NCBI GenBank assembly: GCA_036476315.1
Contig: JAZGBI010000011.1
Span: forward strand, 1 to 57,987
Source of the DNA: Candidatus Neomarinimicrobiota bacterium
Lineage (GTDB): Bacteria > Fidelibacterota > Marinisomatia > Marinisomatales > S15-B10
DNA length: 57,987 bases
Direction of reading: 5' to 3'
A program made the position numbers and the translations under genes. The notes under the pieces are model-generated. The model saw only the letters and a list, made by a program, of their open reading frames with translations. It ran no database searches and was not told the origin of the DNA. How positions within the stretch are numbered: position 1 is the stretch's first letter; each line of letters starts with the position of its first letter. Positions 35,173 to 43,090 of the stretch are shown here, piece by piece.

Positions 35173-36012
35173 TTAGGAGAAACGATCCTGAAGGAGGTCG
35201 TTGATATGGTCGGCCGCGGATCTATAGCTTTCCTCTGAAGTATCATCGTGAGTCACCGTTTCAAGTTTTTTCTCAATAGATTCATATGCCGCTTTAAAGT
35301 CCGCATGTTTGGAAAGTTCCTTCGATATCTTTCTCTCGGGACCATCCACGGCGATGACCATGTCCGCAGAATCAGAGGCGATGGCAAGAGAATTTACCTC
35401 CTCCCCTTCCAATTCACTGGGGAGGGATACACCCAGCTTGTCGTAGGTGGCACGCGATACGGCGGAATAATCATTCAGTGAATGAATGATCTGAACAGTC
35501 TTAATATTCCTGTAGAAGTCCTGATCCTTATAGAGCTGCTTGTACAGAATCGGAATGAATGAAGACTGCCAGTCATTGCATAAAATCACATTCGGACTCC
35601 AGAACAGATGTGTTAACATATTCAGCGCCGTCTTCCCGAAGAACCCAAACCTGTCGTCATTGTCAGGTAAAGGTCTCCCGTTCCTCGACTTGTAGAGAAG
35701 AGGGTTCAAGGGTTGAAACCATGACGGATGTTCCATGAAGTAAACCTGCACACGAGTTTGAGGAATGAATGCCGATTTCGCCGAGGCCATGATGATCTCA
35801 TCTCCCATCTCGCACTCAATCTCGCGGAGCCGGATTACCTCTCTCAGTATATATTTTCGTTCACTGATGAAACCGTATTTAGGAGCCGTGAGACGTATGT
35901 CGTGTTCATGCCCCTGTAGTCGAATAGGGACATACTTGGAGAAATGTGCAAGGGGACCAGTCTCAGCGAAGGGAATAATCTCAGATGTTAAGAAATAGAG
36001 TTTCAGAGGCAT
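35173..36012 (-). CDS. Half-length starch/glycogen-synthase-like protein (GT5 N-terminal domain)
   Basis: 279 residues that align by eye with only the N-terminal catalytic half of GlgA: LKLYFLTSEIIPFAETGPLA at the start, KYGFISE, VQVYFMEHPSWF, RFGFFGKTALNML, and NDWQSSFIPILY. The C-terminal GT-B half with the nucleotide-sugar site is absent, and the ADP-glucose motif KTGGL is changed to ETGPL. So it is unlikely to be a glycogen synthase; the residues after about 215 are helical and unrelated. Possibly a sugar- or protein-binding derivative. No glg genes are nearby; neighbours are envelope genes. Confidence 0.75.
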   Translation of the reverse strand: MPLKLYFLTSEIIPFAETGPLAHFSKYVPIRLQGHEHDIRLTAPKYGFISERKYILREVIRLREIECEMGDEIIMASAKSAFIPQTRVQVYFMEHPSWFQPLNPLLYKSRNGRPLPDNDDRFGFFGKTALNMLTHLFWSPNVILCNDWQSSFIPILYKQLYKDQDFYRNIKTVQIIHSLNDYSAVSRATYDKLGVSLPSELEGEEVNSLAIASDSADMVIAVDGPERKISKELSKHADFKAAYESIEKKLETVTHDDTSEESYRSAADHINDLLQDRFS

Positions 36013-36052
36013 GGCACTCTTCTCCCGGGAAGGATTTCAGCTTTGGAAACAG

Positions 36053-36907
36053 CTAGAGTTGACGGAGATACTGTTGAGCTTTCTGATAGTATTCGCTATC
36101 CGGGAAGTGATCCAGGAGCTTTTGGAACTCGCTTTTCGCCCTATCAGTGTTCCCGATCCTTTGATAGCATAACCCAATCTTTAGCTGGGCGTCATCCCAT
36201 TTGTCCCCGCCCTTAAATTCAAAAACTCGCCCAAATTCTTTTATGGCCCGTCTGTAATTCTTCAGGGCATAATAAGACTCGGCCAGCCAGTACTGACTGT
36301 TATCCGCAAGCTTGTGGTCAAGCCCTGACGCAGCCAACGAAGAAAAACCGTCAATCGCGATCTGGAAATGACCGTTCTGGTATTGACTCAACGCCTCAAC
36401 ATATTTCAGCCTGAAGTCATCTCCACGTATCCTTAAATCGCCCGGTTCGACAACTCCGGATCTGAGAGCATACAATTCGTTGAAGCTACGCGTGAGTGTC
36501 ACGATCTTGTTCTCAATCATCAGCAGTTGCTCAAGCATCTCAAGATTTGTACTGTCCGAGTATTCGGCCCTATCCTCCACAATCTTCATCTTGTTCTGAA
36601 TGGTATTGATCCTGTTGATGAGCAGAATTGTGGTACTGTCTGACTGGGCTCTTGACTTGACCACGACATTCAGCGCATTTTCAACATCGGGGACAATCAC
36701 CCCCATAAGCTGATTCAGTTTACTCTCCAAAGCATCCACCCGTTGAGACAGCTCCTTCAGCTGGTCCTGCTGGGCATTCGACCGGGTTGGCGGTCCGGTT
36801 CGCTGCATCTCCCCGTTGGTAGGTGAGGGAGAACGGGCAGCCAGGCAATAGAAATTACTGAGAATCAGAAGTGCGATGACAGGAACACGAGCGCTACATT
36901 TTTTCAC
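36053..36907 (-). CDS. YbgF/CpoB-like coiled-coil and TPR periplasmic protein
   Basis: 284 residues: signal peptide (PVIALLILSNFYCLAA; a lipobox is not clear), coiled coil (about 45-135, LKELSQRVDALESKLNQLMG), and C-terminal TPRs (165-284) of the CpoB type, such as QYWLAESYYALKNYRRAIKEF and KSEFQKLLDHFPDSEYYQKA. CpoB links Tol-Pal constriction to peptidoglycan synthesis. No tol genes are adjacent; instead it lies 93 nt downstream of rodA at the end of the rod-shape operon. Confidence 0.82.
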   Translation of the reverse strand: MKKCSARVPVIALLILSNFYCLAARSPSPTNGEMQRTGPPTRSNAQQDQLKELSQRVDALESKLNQLMGVIVPDVENALNVVVKSRAQSDSTTILLINRINTIQNKMKIVEDRAEYSDSTNLEMLEQLLMIENKIVTLTRSFNELYALRSGVVEPGDLRIRGDDFRLKYVEALSQYQNGHFQIAIDGFSSLAASGLDHKLADNSQYWLAESYYALKNYRRAIKEFGRVFEFKGGDKWDDAQLKIGLCYQRIGNTDRAKSEFQKLLDHFPDSEYYQKAQQYLRQL

Positions 36908-37000
36908 AGTAAGATGGGTAGTTATAGTGGATGTCCGCAGAATTTGATGCAGAAATTACCCTTTCCGACGGTGAATAACAATGATTTTCAGGCGGCCGTA

Positions 37001-38224
37001 CTATTCCAGCGCTTCCACGCTCACATTCATAGCGAGACCGATCATAGCGTAACATGAAACGAGGAACGAACCACCGTAGCTCAGAAATGGGAGAGGCAGG
37101 CCCTTCACCGGAAGCAGGTTGATCGTCATCCCCACGTTGACGAACATATGAGTAAGAAAGAGAGTCGCAATTCCGATGAGTATGAGACTCGAGAATCTCT
37201 CACTGGACACGTAAGCCGCTCTTATGAGGTCGAGGATGAGCAGAGCGAACAGAAGCAGTATGAGACATACAGCAATAAACCCCAATTCTTCCCCTATGAC
37301 TGAGAAAATGAAATCTGTCTCCTGCTCCGGCAGGAACTTCAGATGCGTCTGCGTCCCTCTGCCCCACCCCTTTCCAAAGAATCCTCCAGAACCGATTGCC
37401 GTCTGAGATTGAATAACCTGGTACGCAGCCCCTCTTGGGTCCCTGGAGACATCGAGCAGCACCAGGAATCTCTCCTGCTGGTAGGATTTCAATTGTCCCC
37501 ACAGAACGGGGGTAAGCAGACCGATGAAAATATTCACGAAGAAGTTTGAGAGCTTCGCCCTGAACGTTGTATTGGATAGATAAAGAATCACGGCTACCAA
37601 CACTATCCAGAAAGTGAAGGTATAGAAATTGAATGCGGTGATCATGGTTAAAATGGGTGCCACCAGTATGAAGATATGAAAGGACCGTGCTCCCACCCAG
37701 TAAAGGAGTGAAATGATGGGAGCGACAACAATGATCGCCGATCCCAGGTCAGGCTGCCTCATAATCACCACTGCAGGTATCAGCGTTATCAGAATGGGAA
37801 CGATGACAGACCGGATGCTCTTTATCTTGAGATTATGATCAGAAAGATATCGGGCGAGGGCGATGACCAGCACCCACTTCATGATCTCCGAGGGCTGGAA
37901 ACCGACACCACCAAAACTGATCCACCGGTAGGTTCCCGCCACCGGCCCGGTTAGGTGGGGAACAAAGAGCAAGCCAAGGACAAGACCAAAGGCAGCATAT
38001 GCATACTTGTGAATCACCCTGACTGGTATTGCCAGGAAGAAAATGAAAGCACCGGACGCGGGGACTAGCCACAACAGGTGTTTGAAAAAGCGGGAATTCA
38101 TGGACAGCTCCTCAGCATCGGAACCGATGCTGTAGAGAGCAACCAAGCCGAAGCCGTTGAGCGCGAGAGCGACGAAAACCCATCTGAGATTGGCTTCTTT
38201 CAGTTTTCTGAAAAATTGTCTCAT
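37001..38224 (-). CDS. rodA: Rod-shape peptidoglycan glycosyltransferase RodA
   Basis: SEDS-family lipid II polymerase of the elongasome. 407 residues, about ten membrane segments. Signature parts: FGGVGFQPSEIMKWVLVIAL, MRQPDLGSAIIVVAP, and near the C-terminus TINLLPVKGLPLPFLSYGGS. The start overlaps the mrdA stop by 4 nt, the usual PBP2-RodA pairing. Confidence 0.96.
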   Translation of the reverse strand: MRQFFRKLKEANLRWVFVALALNGFGLVALYSIGSDAEELSMNSRFFKHLLWLVPASGAFIFFLAIPVRVIHKYAYAAFGLVLGLLFVPHLTGPVAGTYRWISFGGVGFQPSEIMKWVLVIALARYLSDHNLKIKSIRSVIVPILITLIPAVVIMRQPDLGSAIIVVAPIISLLYWVGARSFHIFILVAPILTMITAFNFYTFTFWIVLVAVILYLSNTTFRAKLSNFFVNIFIGLLTPVLWGQLKSYQQERFLVLLDVSRDPRGAAYQVIQSQTAIGSGGFFGKGWGRGTQTHLKFLPEQETDFIFSVIGEELGFIAVCLILLLFALLILDLIRAAYVSSERFSSLILIGIATLFLTHMFVNVGMTINLLPVKGLPLPFLSYGGSFLVSCYAMIGLAMNVSVEALE

Positions 38225-40005
38225 TTGATTGCCACCTTCAGGCTGTCGGCTCCAAAATAGTGCTCTACAATCCTCCTGGCCAGAGGGGCGGCCGTAGATC
38301 CTCCCTTGCCGCCATGCTCAACGAGTGTCGAAAACGCTATCGTTTCTTCTCCTTTCCTGGCAAAACCTATGAACCACGCATGAGGTTCGCCGTGGGGGTT
38401 CTCGGAGGTGCCTGTCTTTCCAAAGAAATCGATCTCCCCACCCGGCACCCTGCTTGAGAACGCCGTACCCTTAGGACTGTTCAGCACGTTCCACATGGCC
38501 CTCTGTATAATATCCCAAGTCGATTCCTCCAATTCCATCCTATTCCCTTCAGTCTCCTTCTCCGAGGACCTTTCCTCAAGAGTAAGTCGGGGTCTTCTTT
38601 CAAATCCACGCATGGCAACCGTAGCCATGAAACGGGCCATTTGAATGGGTGTGACAAGGACGTCGCCCTGTCCGATGGCCACGTTCAGTAAATGGCCCCC
38701 CGACCAACTATTCTCGCCGTACTTGTCGTTCATAAACGTTGTGTTTGGAGCGATGCCGCTATTCTCCTCGGGCAAGTCTATTCCAGTCTTTTGTCCGAAG
38801 CCAAAAAGCCGTGCATAGCGGAACCATGTGTCCAGGTCGGCTTTTTGAATCAGATGGTAGAAATAGATGTTGCAGGACTCGGTAATTGCGTCCATCAGGT
38901 TCACCTTGCCGTGCCCCTCTGGAACCCAACACCCGAATATCCGATCGCCGTAGAGATATTCGCCCGTGCATGTCACCGTCCAATCGAGGTCCACCAGACC
39001 GTTTTCCAGGGCCATGATGGCGGTGATAGGTTTTATCGCCGATCCTGGAGGATAAAGTCCCGATACCGATCGATTGAAAAGGGGCCTCGATTCATTATCG
39101 GAGTGCTTAGCCCACGTATCCATTTCAATGAATCCTGCAAAATCGTCAAGGGGATAGTCCGGCATGCTTACCAAGGCCAGCACCTCACCTGAGGCAGCGT
39201 TAAGAACCACCGCGGCTCCGGTCCTATCTCTCAGGAGACGTTCGACGTAACCCTGTAGACGGGCATCGATGGTGAGGTATATGTTTTCACCCGGTTCTGC
39301 AGGTATTGGATCTCTCTCCTTCACAGGCCCCACTTCCCTTCCCAGGGCGTCGACCTGCAGAAAAAGAGAACCCTTTTTCCCTCTGAGCCTGGAATCGTAC
39401 CGCTTTTCAATGCCATGGGCCCCAGAGAAATCGCCAGGAGCATAGTCCTCCCCATCATGTCGATCCAGTTCCTCTCGACTGATCTCCCTCAGATATCCCA
39501 AAATATGAGACGCATTCACCTCGGCCTTATTGGAATACCGTCGCACAGGGAATTTGGAATAAATGACGCCAGGCAAGTCGTCGCGATGTTCTTCAATCAG
39601 ACTCAGATTCCTAAAGGATACCTCCCGGGAAACCATCGCTGGAAGGAATCGATCCCGGTAGTACTTGTTCAAATTTGCCTCAATCTCACCTGCAGGGACA
39701 TCCAGATACCTCGCAATCATTTCGAACTCTGTCTCTTCGTCCACAAGTTCGTCCCTGATGACGGAAATGGTATAGACGAATCGATTTGAAGCGAGAACCC
39801 GTCCGTCTCGATCCAGGATCAGCCCTCGGGGTGCATGTATAGTCACAGGACGGATACGATTGTAATCCGCGAGCTCCTGAAACTTTTCATGGCGGTATAC
39901 CTGCAAGTAGTAGAGTCTTGCCACCAGAACGGAGAGCAAAACCATGACCACTCCGTCGGCCACCCTTCTCTTGACCCTGGGGACACGGATTTCACTCTTC
40001 AACAT
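38221..40005 (-). CDS. mrdA: Penicillin-binding protein 2 (elongasome transpeptidase)
   Basis: 594 residues: one N-terminal membrane anchor (about 15-34), PBP dimer domain (about 50-215), transpeptidase domain (about 255-580). Active-site motifs: SAIK with Ser322/Lys325 (YPPGSAIKPITA), SCN in TESCNIYFYHL, and KTG in FFGKTGTSENP. ATG at 40005 is 15 nt after mreD. RodA partner follows immediately. Confidence 0.96.
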   Translation of the reverse strand: MLKSEIRVPRVKRRVADGVVMVLLSVLVARLYYLQVYRHEKFQELADYNRIRPVTIHAPRGLILDRDGRVLASNRFVYTISVIRDELVDEETEFEMIARYLDVPAGEIEANLNKYYRDRFLPAMVSREVSFRNLSLIEEHRDDLPGVIYSKFPVRRYSNKAEVNASHILGYLREISREELDRHDGEDYAPGDFSGAHGIEKRYDSRLRGKKGSLFLQVDALGREVGPVKERDPIPAEPGENIYLTIDARLQGYVERLLRDRTGAAVVLNAASGEVLALVSMPDYPLDDFAGFIEMDTWAKHSDNESRPLFNRSVSGLYPPGSAIKPITAIMALENGLVDLDWTVTCTGEYLYGDRIFGCWVPEGHGKVNLMDAITESCNIYFYHLIQKADLDTWFRYARLFGFGQKTGIDLPEENSGIAPNTTFMNDKYGENSWSGGHLLNVAIGQGDVLVTPIQMARFMATVAMRGFERRPRLTLEERSSEKETEGNRMELEESTWDIIQRAMWNVLNSPKGTAFSSRVPGGEIDFFGKTGTSENPHGEPHAWFIGFARKGEETIAFSTLVEHGGKGGSTAAPLARRIVEHYFGADSLKVAIK

Positions 40006-40020
40006 TTTCCGCTGACCTCT

Positions 40021-40506
40021 CTATTCTTCCGGCTGGATTCTATGAAGAGGAACAATCACCTGCACGATCCCAACGAAGACGAGTGTGTAAATCACAGTGA
40101 ACAGCCAGGTGACCCAAAATTCAAATTTGGAGGAATTGTAGACGCTCTGAAACCTCACGTAAATATACAAAAAGAAATGGATGAGGACGATCGACACCCA
40201 GGCTACGTGAAAAACCACCGGACTCATTCTGGGATACCTCCCGTGCAGTCGACCGAGGAGGAAGCCGGAGAGGGACTTCGTCAGGGATGCCAGACCGAAA
40301 AGCGAACCCGCACTCAACAGATCTTCAAGAAACCCGATAACGAATCCCGTCACGACACCCGTCGGACTTCCTTTTTGCATGGCCATATACATCACAAAAA
40401 TGAGCAGAAAATCGGGTCTGATCCCTCTGATTGTCATCAATTCGGAAAGGAAGAGCTGCGTGAGAAAAACGCCCAGGCCCAGAAAAAGTGTCCTTCGCCA
40501 GTTCAT
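40021..40506 (-). CDS. mreD: Rod shape-determining protein MreD
   Basis: 161-residue polytopic inner-membrane protein with five or six hydrophobic segments, including IRPDFLLIFVMYMAMQKGSP and a GFVIGFLEDLLSAGSLFG segment typical of MreD. Placed between mreC (4-nt overlap) and mrdA (15 nt), which confirms an otherwise weakly conserved family. Confidence 0.92.
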   Translation of the reverse strand: MNWRRTLFLGLGVFLTQLFLSELMTIRGIRPDFLLIFVMYMAMQKGSPTGVVTGFVIGFLEDLLSAGSLFGLASLTKSLSGFLLGRLHGRYPRMSPVVFHVAWVSIVLIHFFLYIYVRFQSVYNSSKFEFWVTWLFTVIYTLVFVGIVQVIVPLHRIQPEE

Positions 40507-41294
40507 CCCCCCACTTTTCCGGCCACGAACACGTGCTCCAGTACTCCGAAATCGGTGTAGGCCCGGGCAAGAACAACCGTCTCAAGCAGATCTGGGAAAT
40601 CGACAAACCCTATCACTTCACCCACTGGCAGATCCTCTGGAAAAATGTTGCTATAACCTGAGGTGAGAATCCTTTCCCCTATTCTCGGCTCCACTGTTTC
40701 GGGAACCTCCCAGATTTCGAACACACCTTGGTCCTTCCATCTGAGAATTCCCGTGGCTCCTGACTCTTCAAATTTCACGCTGAGTCGGAAATTGTAGTCC
40801 GTCATGATCTGGACCGTGGACGTCTTATTGCCTACCGATACTGTTTTCCCCACGACACCTCTTATGCTCAACACTGACATGTTCTTTCTCACTCCCTGAT
40901 CCCTCCCCACGTCGATGGAAATGGAGGAGACCATAGGAGAAATTCCTTTGCCGACAACGCGCGCCGGGATGAGACTCAACTGACTTTTCCGTCTGTAGTT
41001 GAGCATTTCCCGGAGGCGGTCGTTCTCGTATTTATACTTGAGAAGCGTGGAATTCAGCAGTCCGAGTTGTACGGTTTTATCCCGGAGTAATTCATTTTCC
41101 GTCCGCAACTCGTTAATCCCTCTTACCCAAAGGATGGGGCGATACAGTACCGAGAAAAAGCTGTTGGCCTTGCCACGAATGATCTGAACTTCCGAGGACT
41201 CGTCTGAAGAGAGGAAATAGAGGGAGAAACCGATGCTGATAATCAGGACGACGTAATCACGACGTTCATGAAGAAAACCGATGAACCTACGCAT
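40503..41294 (-). CDS. mreC: Rod shape-determining protein MreC
   Basis: Elongasome scaffold in the periplasm. 263 residues: membrane segment (about 13-30), coiled coil (about 58-95, LRTENELLRDKTVQLGLLNS), then the beta-barrel MreC domain with PARVVGKGISPMVSSISIDVG and GVVGKTVSVGNKTSTVQIMT. The loop GERILTSGYSNIFPEDLPVG is typical of MreC. 12 nt after mreB. Confidence 0.95.
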   Translation of the reverse strand: MRRFIGFLHERRDYVVLIISIGFSLYFLSSDESSEVQIIRGKANSFFSVLYRPILWVRGINELRTENELLRDKTVQLGLLNSTLLKYKYENDRLREMLNYRRKSQLSLIPARVVGKGISPMVSSISIDVGRDQGVRKNMSVLSIRGVVGKTVSVGNKTSTVQIMTDYNFRLSVKFEESGATGILRWKDQGVFEIWEVPETVEPRIGERILTSGYSNIFPEDLPVGEVIGFVDFPDLLETVVLARAYTDFGVLEHVFVAGKVGG

Positions 41295-41306
41295 TAAGAA
41301 GCAAGG

Positions 41307-42335
41307 CTATATGAGGACGTCTCTATACTTTTTGATGTCGTTGAGAACAGTCCCGGTACCGATGACTACATCTTGCAAAGGATTTTCGGAAACGTTGGCC
41401 GGAAGATTGGTCCGCTCACGAATATTCTGATCGATGCCTCTTAAGCGAGATCCTCCGCCAGTGAGAATGATTCCCCGTTCCAGGATGTCGACGGAAAGTT
41501 CCGGCGGGGTCTGTTCCAGAGCCCGTTTTACCACATCAACAATCTGAGTGACGCAGTCCTTCAGTGACTGACGAATTTCGTCGGATGAGACCTCGGCCGT
41601 TTTCGGAATACCCGACACGAGATCTCGACCCTTGACCGTGATCATGGTCTCTTTCATTCGCATGGCGGATCCAACTGATATCTTGATTTTTTCGGCTGAG
41701 GGTTCACCGATCTCGAGCTTATGCTCATTCCGGAACCATTGGATGATCGCCTCATCCATTTGTGCTCCTGCCACCCGGACCGTCTCCTTCGTCACAACAC
41801 CATTAAGAGCAATCACCGCGATCTCCGTGGTTCCCCCTCCGATATCCACGATCATGTTGCCCACCGGCTTACTGATGTCGAGTCCAATCCCGATGGCTGC
41901 TGCCACGGGCTCCTCTATGAGGAAAATCTCGCGGGCGTTGGCCCGTTCACCTGAATCTTTAACCGCCCGCCTTTCCACCTCCGTGATGCCGCTGGGAACA
42001 CATATGACCATCCGGGGCCGGGCGATACGGCTGAAACGAATCTTCTTCACGAATCCCTGGAGCATGGCGTCCGTCATGTGAAAGTCTGCGATGACACCAT
42101 CCTTGAGAGGACGGATAGTCTGAATGTCCCGGTGAGTTTTACCAACCATCTCTTTGGCTTCGTTGCCCACGGCAAGAATCGACCCGTCGTTTATGCTGCT
42201 TGCCACGATCGAAGGTTCGCTCAATACGACCCCCTTCCCCTTGATCCAGACGAGCGTATTGGCGGTGCCCAGGTCGATGGCAAGATCCCCGGATACCCAA
42301 CCCCCAACGTTTAGCGCATCTCTGAAAAAGGCCAT
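41307..42335 (-). CDS. mreB: Rod shape-determining actin homologue MreB
   Basis: Actin-like ATPase that guides sidewall synthesis. 342 residues. Nucleotide-site motifs: IDLGTANTLVWIKGKG (phosphate 1), MIVDIGGGTTEIAVIAL (phosphate 2), and IILTGGGSRLRGID (adenosine). The short N-terminus MAFFRDALNVG may bind membrane. First gene of the five-gene rod operon, with a promoter at 42402-42430. Confidence 0.98.
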   Translation of the reverse strand: MAFFRDALNVGGWVSGDLAIDLGTANTLVWIKGKGVVLSEPSIVASSINDGSILAVGNEAKEMVGKTHRDIQTIRPLKDGVIADFHMTDAMLQGFVKKIRFSRIARPRMVICVPSGITEVERRAVKDSGERANAREIFLIEEPVAAAIGIGLDISKPVGNMIVDIGGGTTEIAVIALNGVVTKETVRVAGAQMDEAIIQWFRNEHKLEIGEPSAEKIKISVGSAMRMKETMITVKGRDLVSGIPKTAEVSSDEIRQSLKDCVTQIVDVVKRALEQTPPELSVDILERGIILTGGGSRLRGIDQNIRERTNLPANVSENPLQDVVIGTGTVLNDIKKYRDVLI

Positions 42336-42401
42336 GTTTCTAAGATGGAAGCCAACAAATAGTGATGAGTTTCTCCTCGGAACTAGACTACAATGCTAGG
42401 A

Positions 42402-42430
42402 AAATTAGTCATCAGGATACGGGTTGTCAA
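42402..42430 (-). promoter_or_regulatory. Sigma70-like promoter for the mreBCD-mrdA-rodA operon
   Basis: Minus strand TTGACA (42425-42430), 17-nt spacer, TAATTT (42402-42407), about 65 nt upstream of the mreB ATG. Confidence 0.6.
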
Positions 42431-42513
42431 TTCAAATTCAATTGATCCAGAGTTTCCCAGACAGGGAAAAATGGAAAGGAATTCAAATTTAAACTATATT
42501 CATATACTATTCA

Positions 42514-42667
42514 GGCTAAGGCGAAGGCTGAGGAATTAACAAGATAAGAGGCTGAGGCGAAGGCGAAGGAAATGAAGGGAGAAAACAAAGACTCTTCTCG
42601 TTGAATTTGTAATGAATAGGATTCTCAATTCTTGGCCTTCGCCTCAGCCTCGGCCTTATTCTTAGCC
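42514..42667. repeat. Long imperfect hairpin with 17-bp perfect arms
   Basis: Inner arms GAGGCTGAGGCGAAGGC (42548-42564) and its exact reverse complement (42635-42651) are 70 nt apart. An outer pair, GGCTAAG (42514-42520) and CTTAGCC (42661-42667), is nested around them. Each arm is made of degenerate 6-7 nt units. Could be a small non-autonomous element or a hairpin in the leader of the ArsC-like mRNA. Confidence 0.7.
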
Positions 42668-42714
42668 TAAGCCAAAGCCTGTGTCTTCCAAAGCAAGAAA
42701 GGAGAGAAAACGAA

Positions 42715-43065
42715 ATGAATGAGATTACCGTCTACTTCAACCCGAGGTGACGTAAGAGTAGAGAATCCGTGCAGATTCTCAAAGATCAAGGCGTTGACCC
42801 TCAATTGATTCATTACCTCAAGACTCCTCCTGACCTGGATACTCTGAAGGATATCTCCCGGAAATTGGGACTTGAACCCAAGCATTTCATCCGGAGAAAT
42901 GAAGCAGTTTTCAAGGAGCTCCGACTGAAGGAAAGATTGGATGATAGTGAGGCGTTGCTGCAGGCAATGGCGTCCCATCCCAGATTGATAGAACGTCCCA
43001 TCGCCGTCAAAGGCGAAAGAGCCGTTCTCGGTAGACCACCAGAACGCGTGCTGGAACTGCTGTAA
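42715..43065 (+). CDS. ArsC-family reductase, candidate selenoprotein (Sec12 encoded by in-frame TGA)
   Basis: Reading from the ATG at 42715 gives 116 residues with one internal TGA (42748-42750) at codon 12, exactly the catalytic cysteine position of glutaredoxin-coupled ArsC. The context is ITVYFNPR-TGA-RKSRESV where the family has NPRCSKSRE. The three substrate/catalytic arginines of E. coli plasmid ArsC (Arg60, Arg94, Arg107) are present at the same numbers: FIRRNE, IERPIAV and LGRPPE. Length is normal for chromosomal ArsC. A hairpin with bacterial SECIS geometry follows the TGA (42761-42780). Ribosome site AGGAGAG is 8 nt upstream. Taken together it should be read as selenocysteine, not stop. 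Function: reduction of arsenate or another oxyanion/thiol partner (ArsC/Spx family); substrate uncertain. Starting at the GTG (42769) would delete the active site. A TauE/SafE permease follows 25 nt later. Alternative: a pseudogene with one nonsense change. Confidence 0.87.
42761..42780 (+). promoter_or_regulatory. Putative bacterial SECIS element
   Basis: GAGAATC (42761-42767) pairs perfectly with GATTCTC (42774-42780) around the 6-nt loop CGTGCA. The loop begins 17 nt after the TGA and has G as its second base followed by T. Known bSECIS elements (E. coli fdhF type) have an apical loop about 16-37 nt after UGA with a G in the first two loop positions, so this fits. Confidence 0.75.
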
Positions 43066-43090
43066 CGCTTCCCATGGAGAGTGGAGTCTC

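Larger units (their letters stand above)
42336..42714. other. Divergent intergenic region between mreB and the ArsC-like gene
   Basis: 379 nt without a gene. Next to mreB is its promoter (42402-42430). The middle (about 42481-42512) is strongly AT-rich and is the likeliest promoter zone for the plus-strand genes. From 42511 to 42690 there is a long imperfect inverted repeat built from GGCTGAG/GGCGAAG/GGCTAAG-like units. The ribosome site AGGAGAG (42700-42706) lies 8 nt before the ArsC-like ATG. Confidence 0.8.

Noticed and set aside
42769-43065. ArsC-like gene starting at GTG 42769
   Set aside because: This start would remove the active site, and the upstream in-frame ATG with AGGAGAG and NPR-(TGA)-RKSRE is much better supported.
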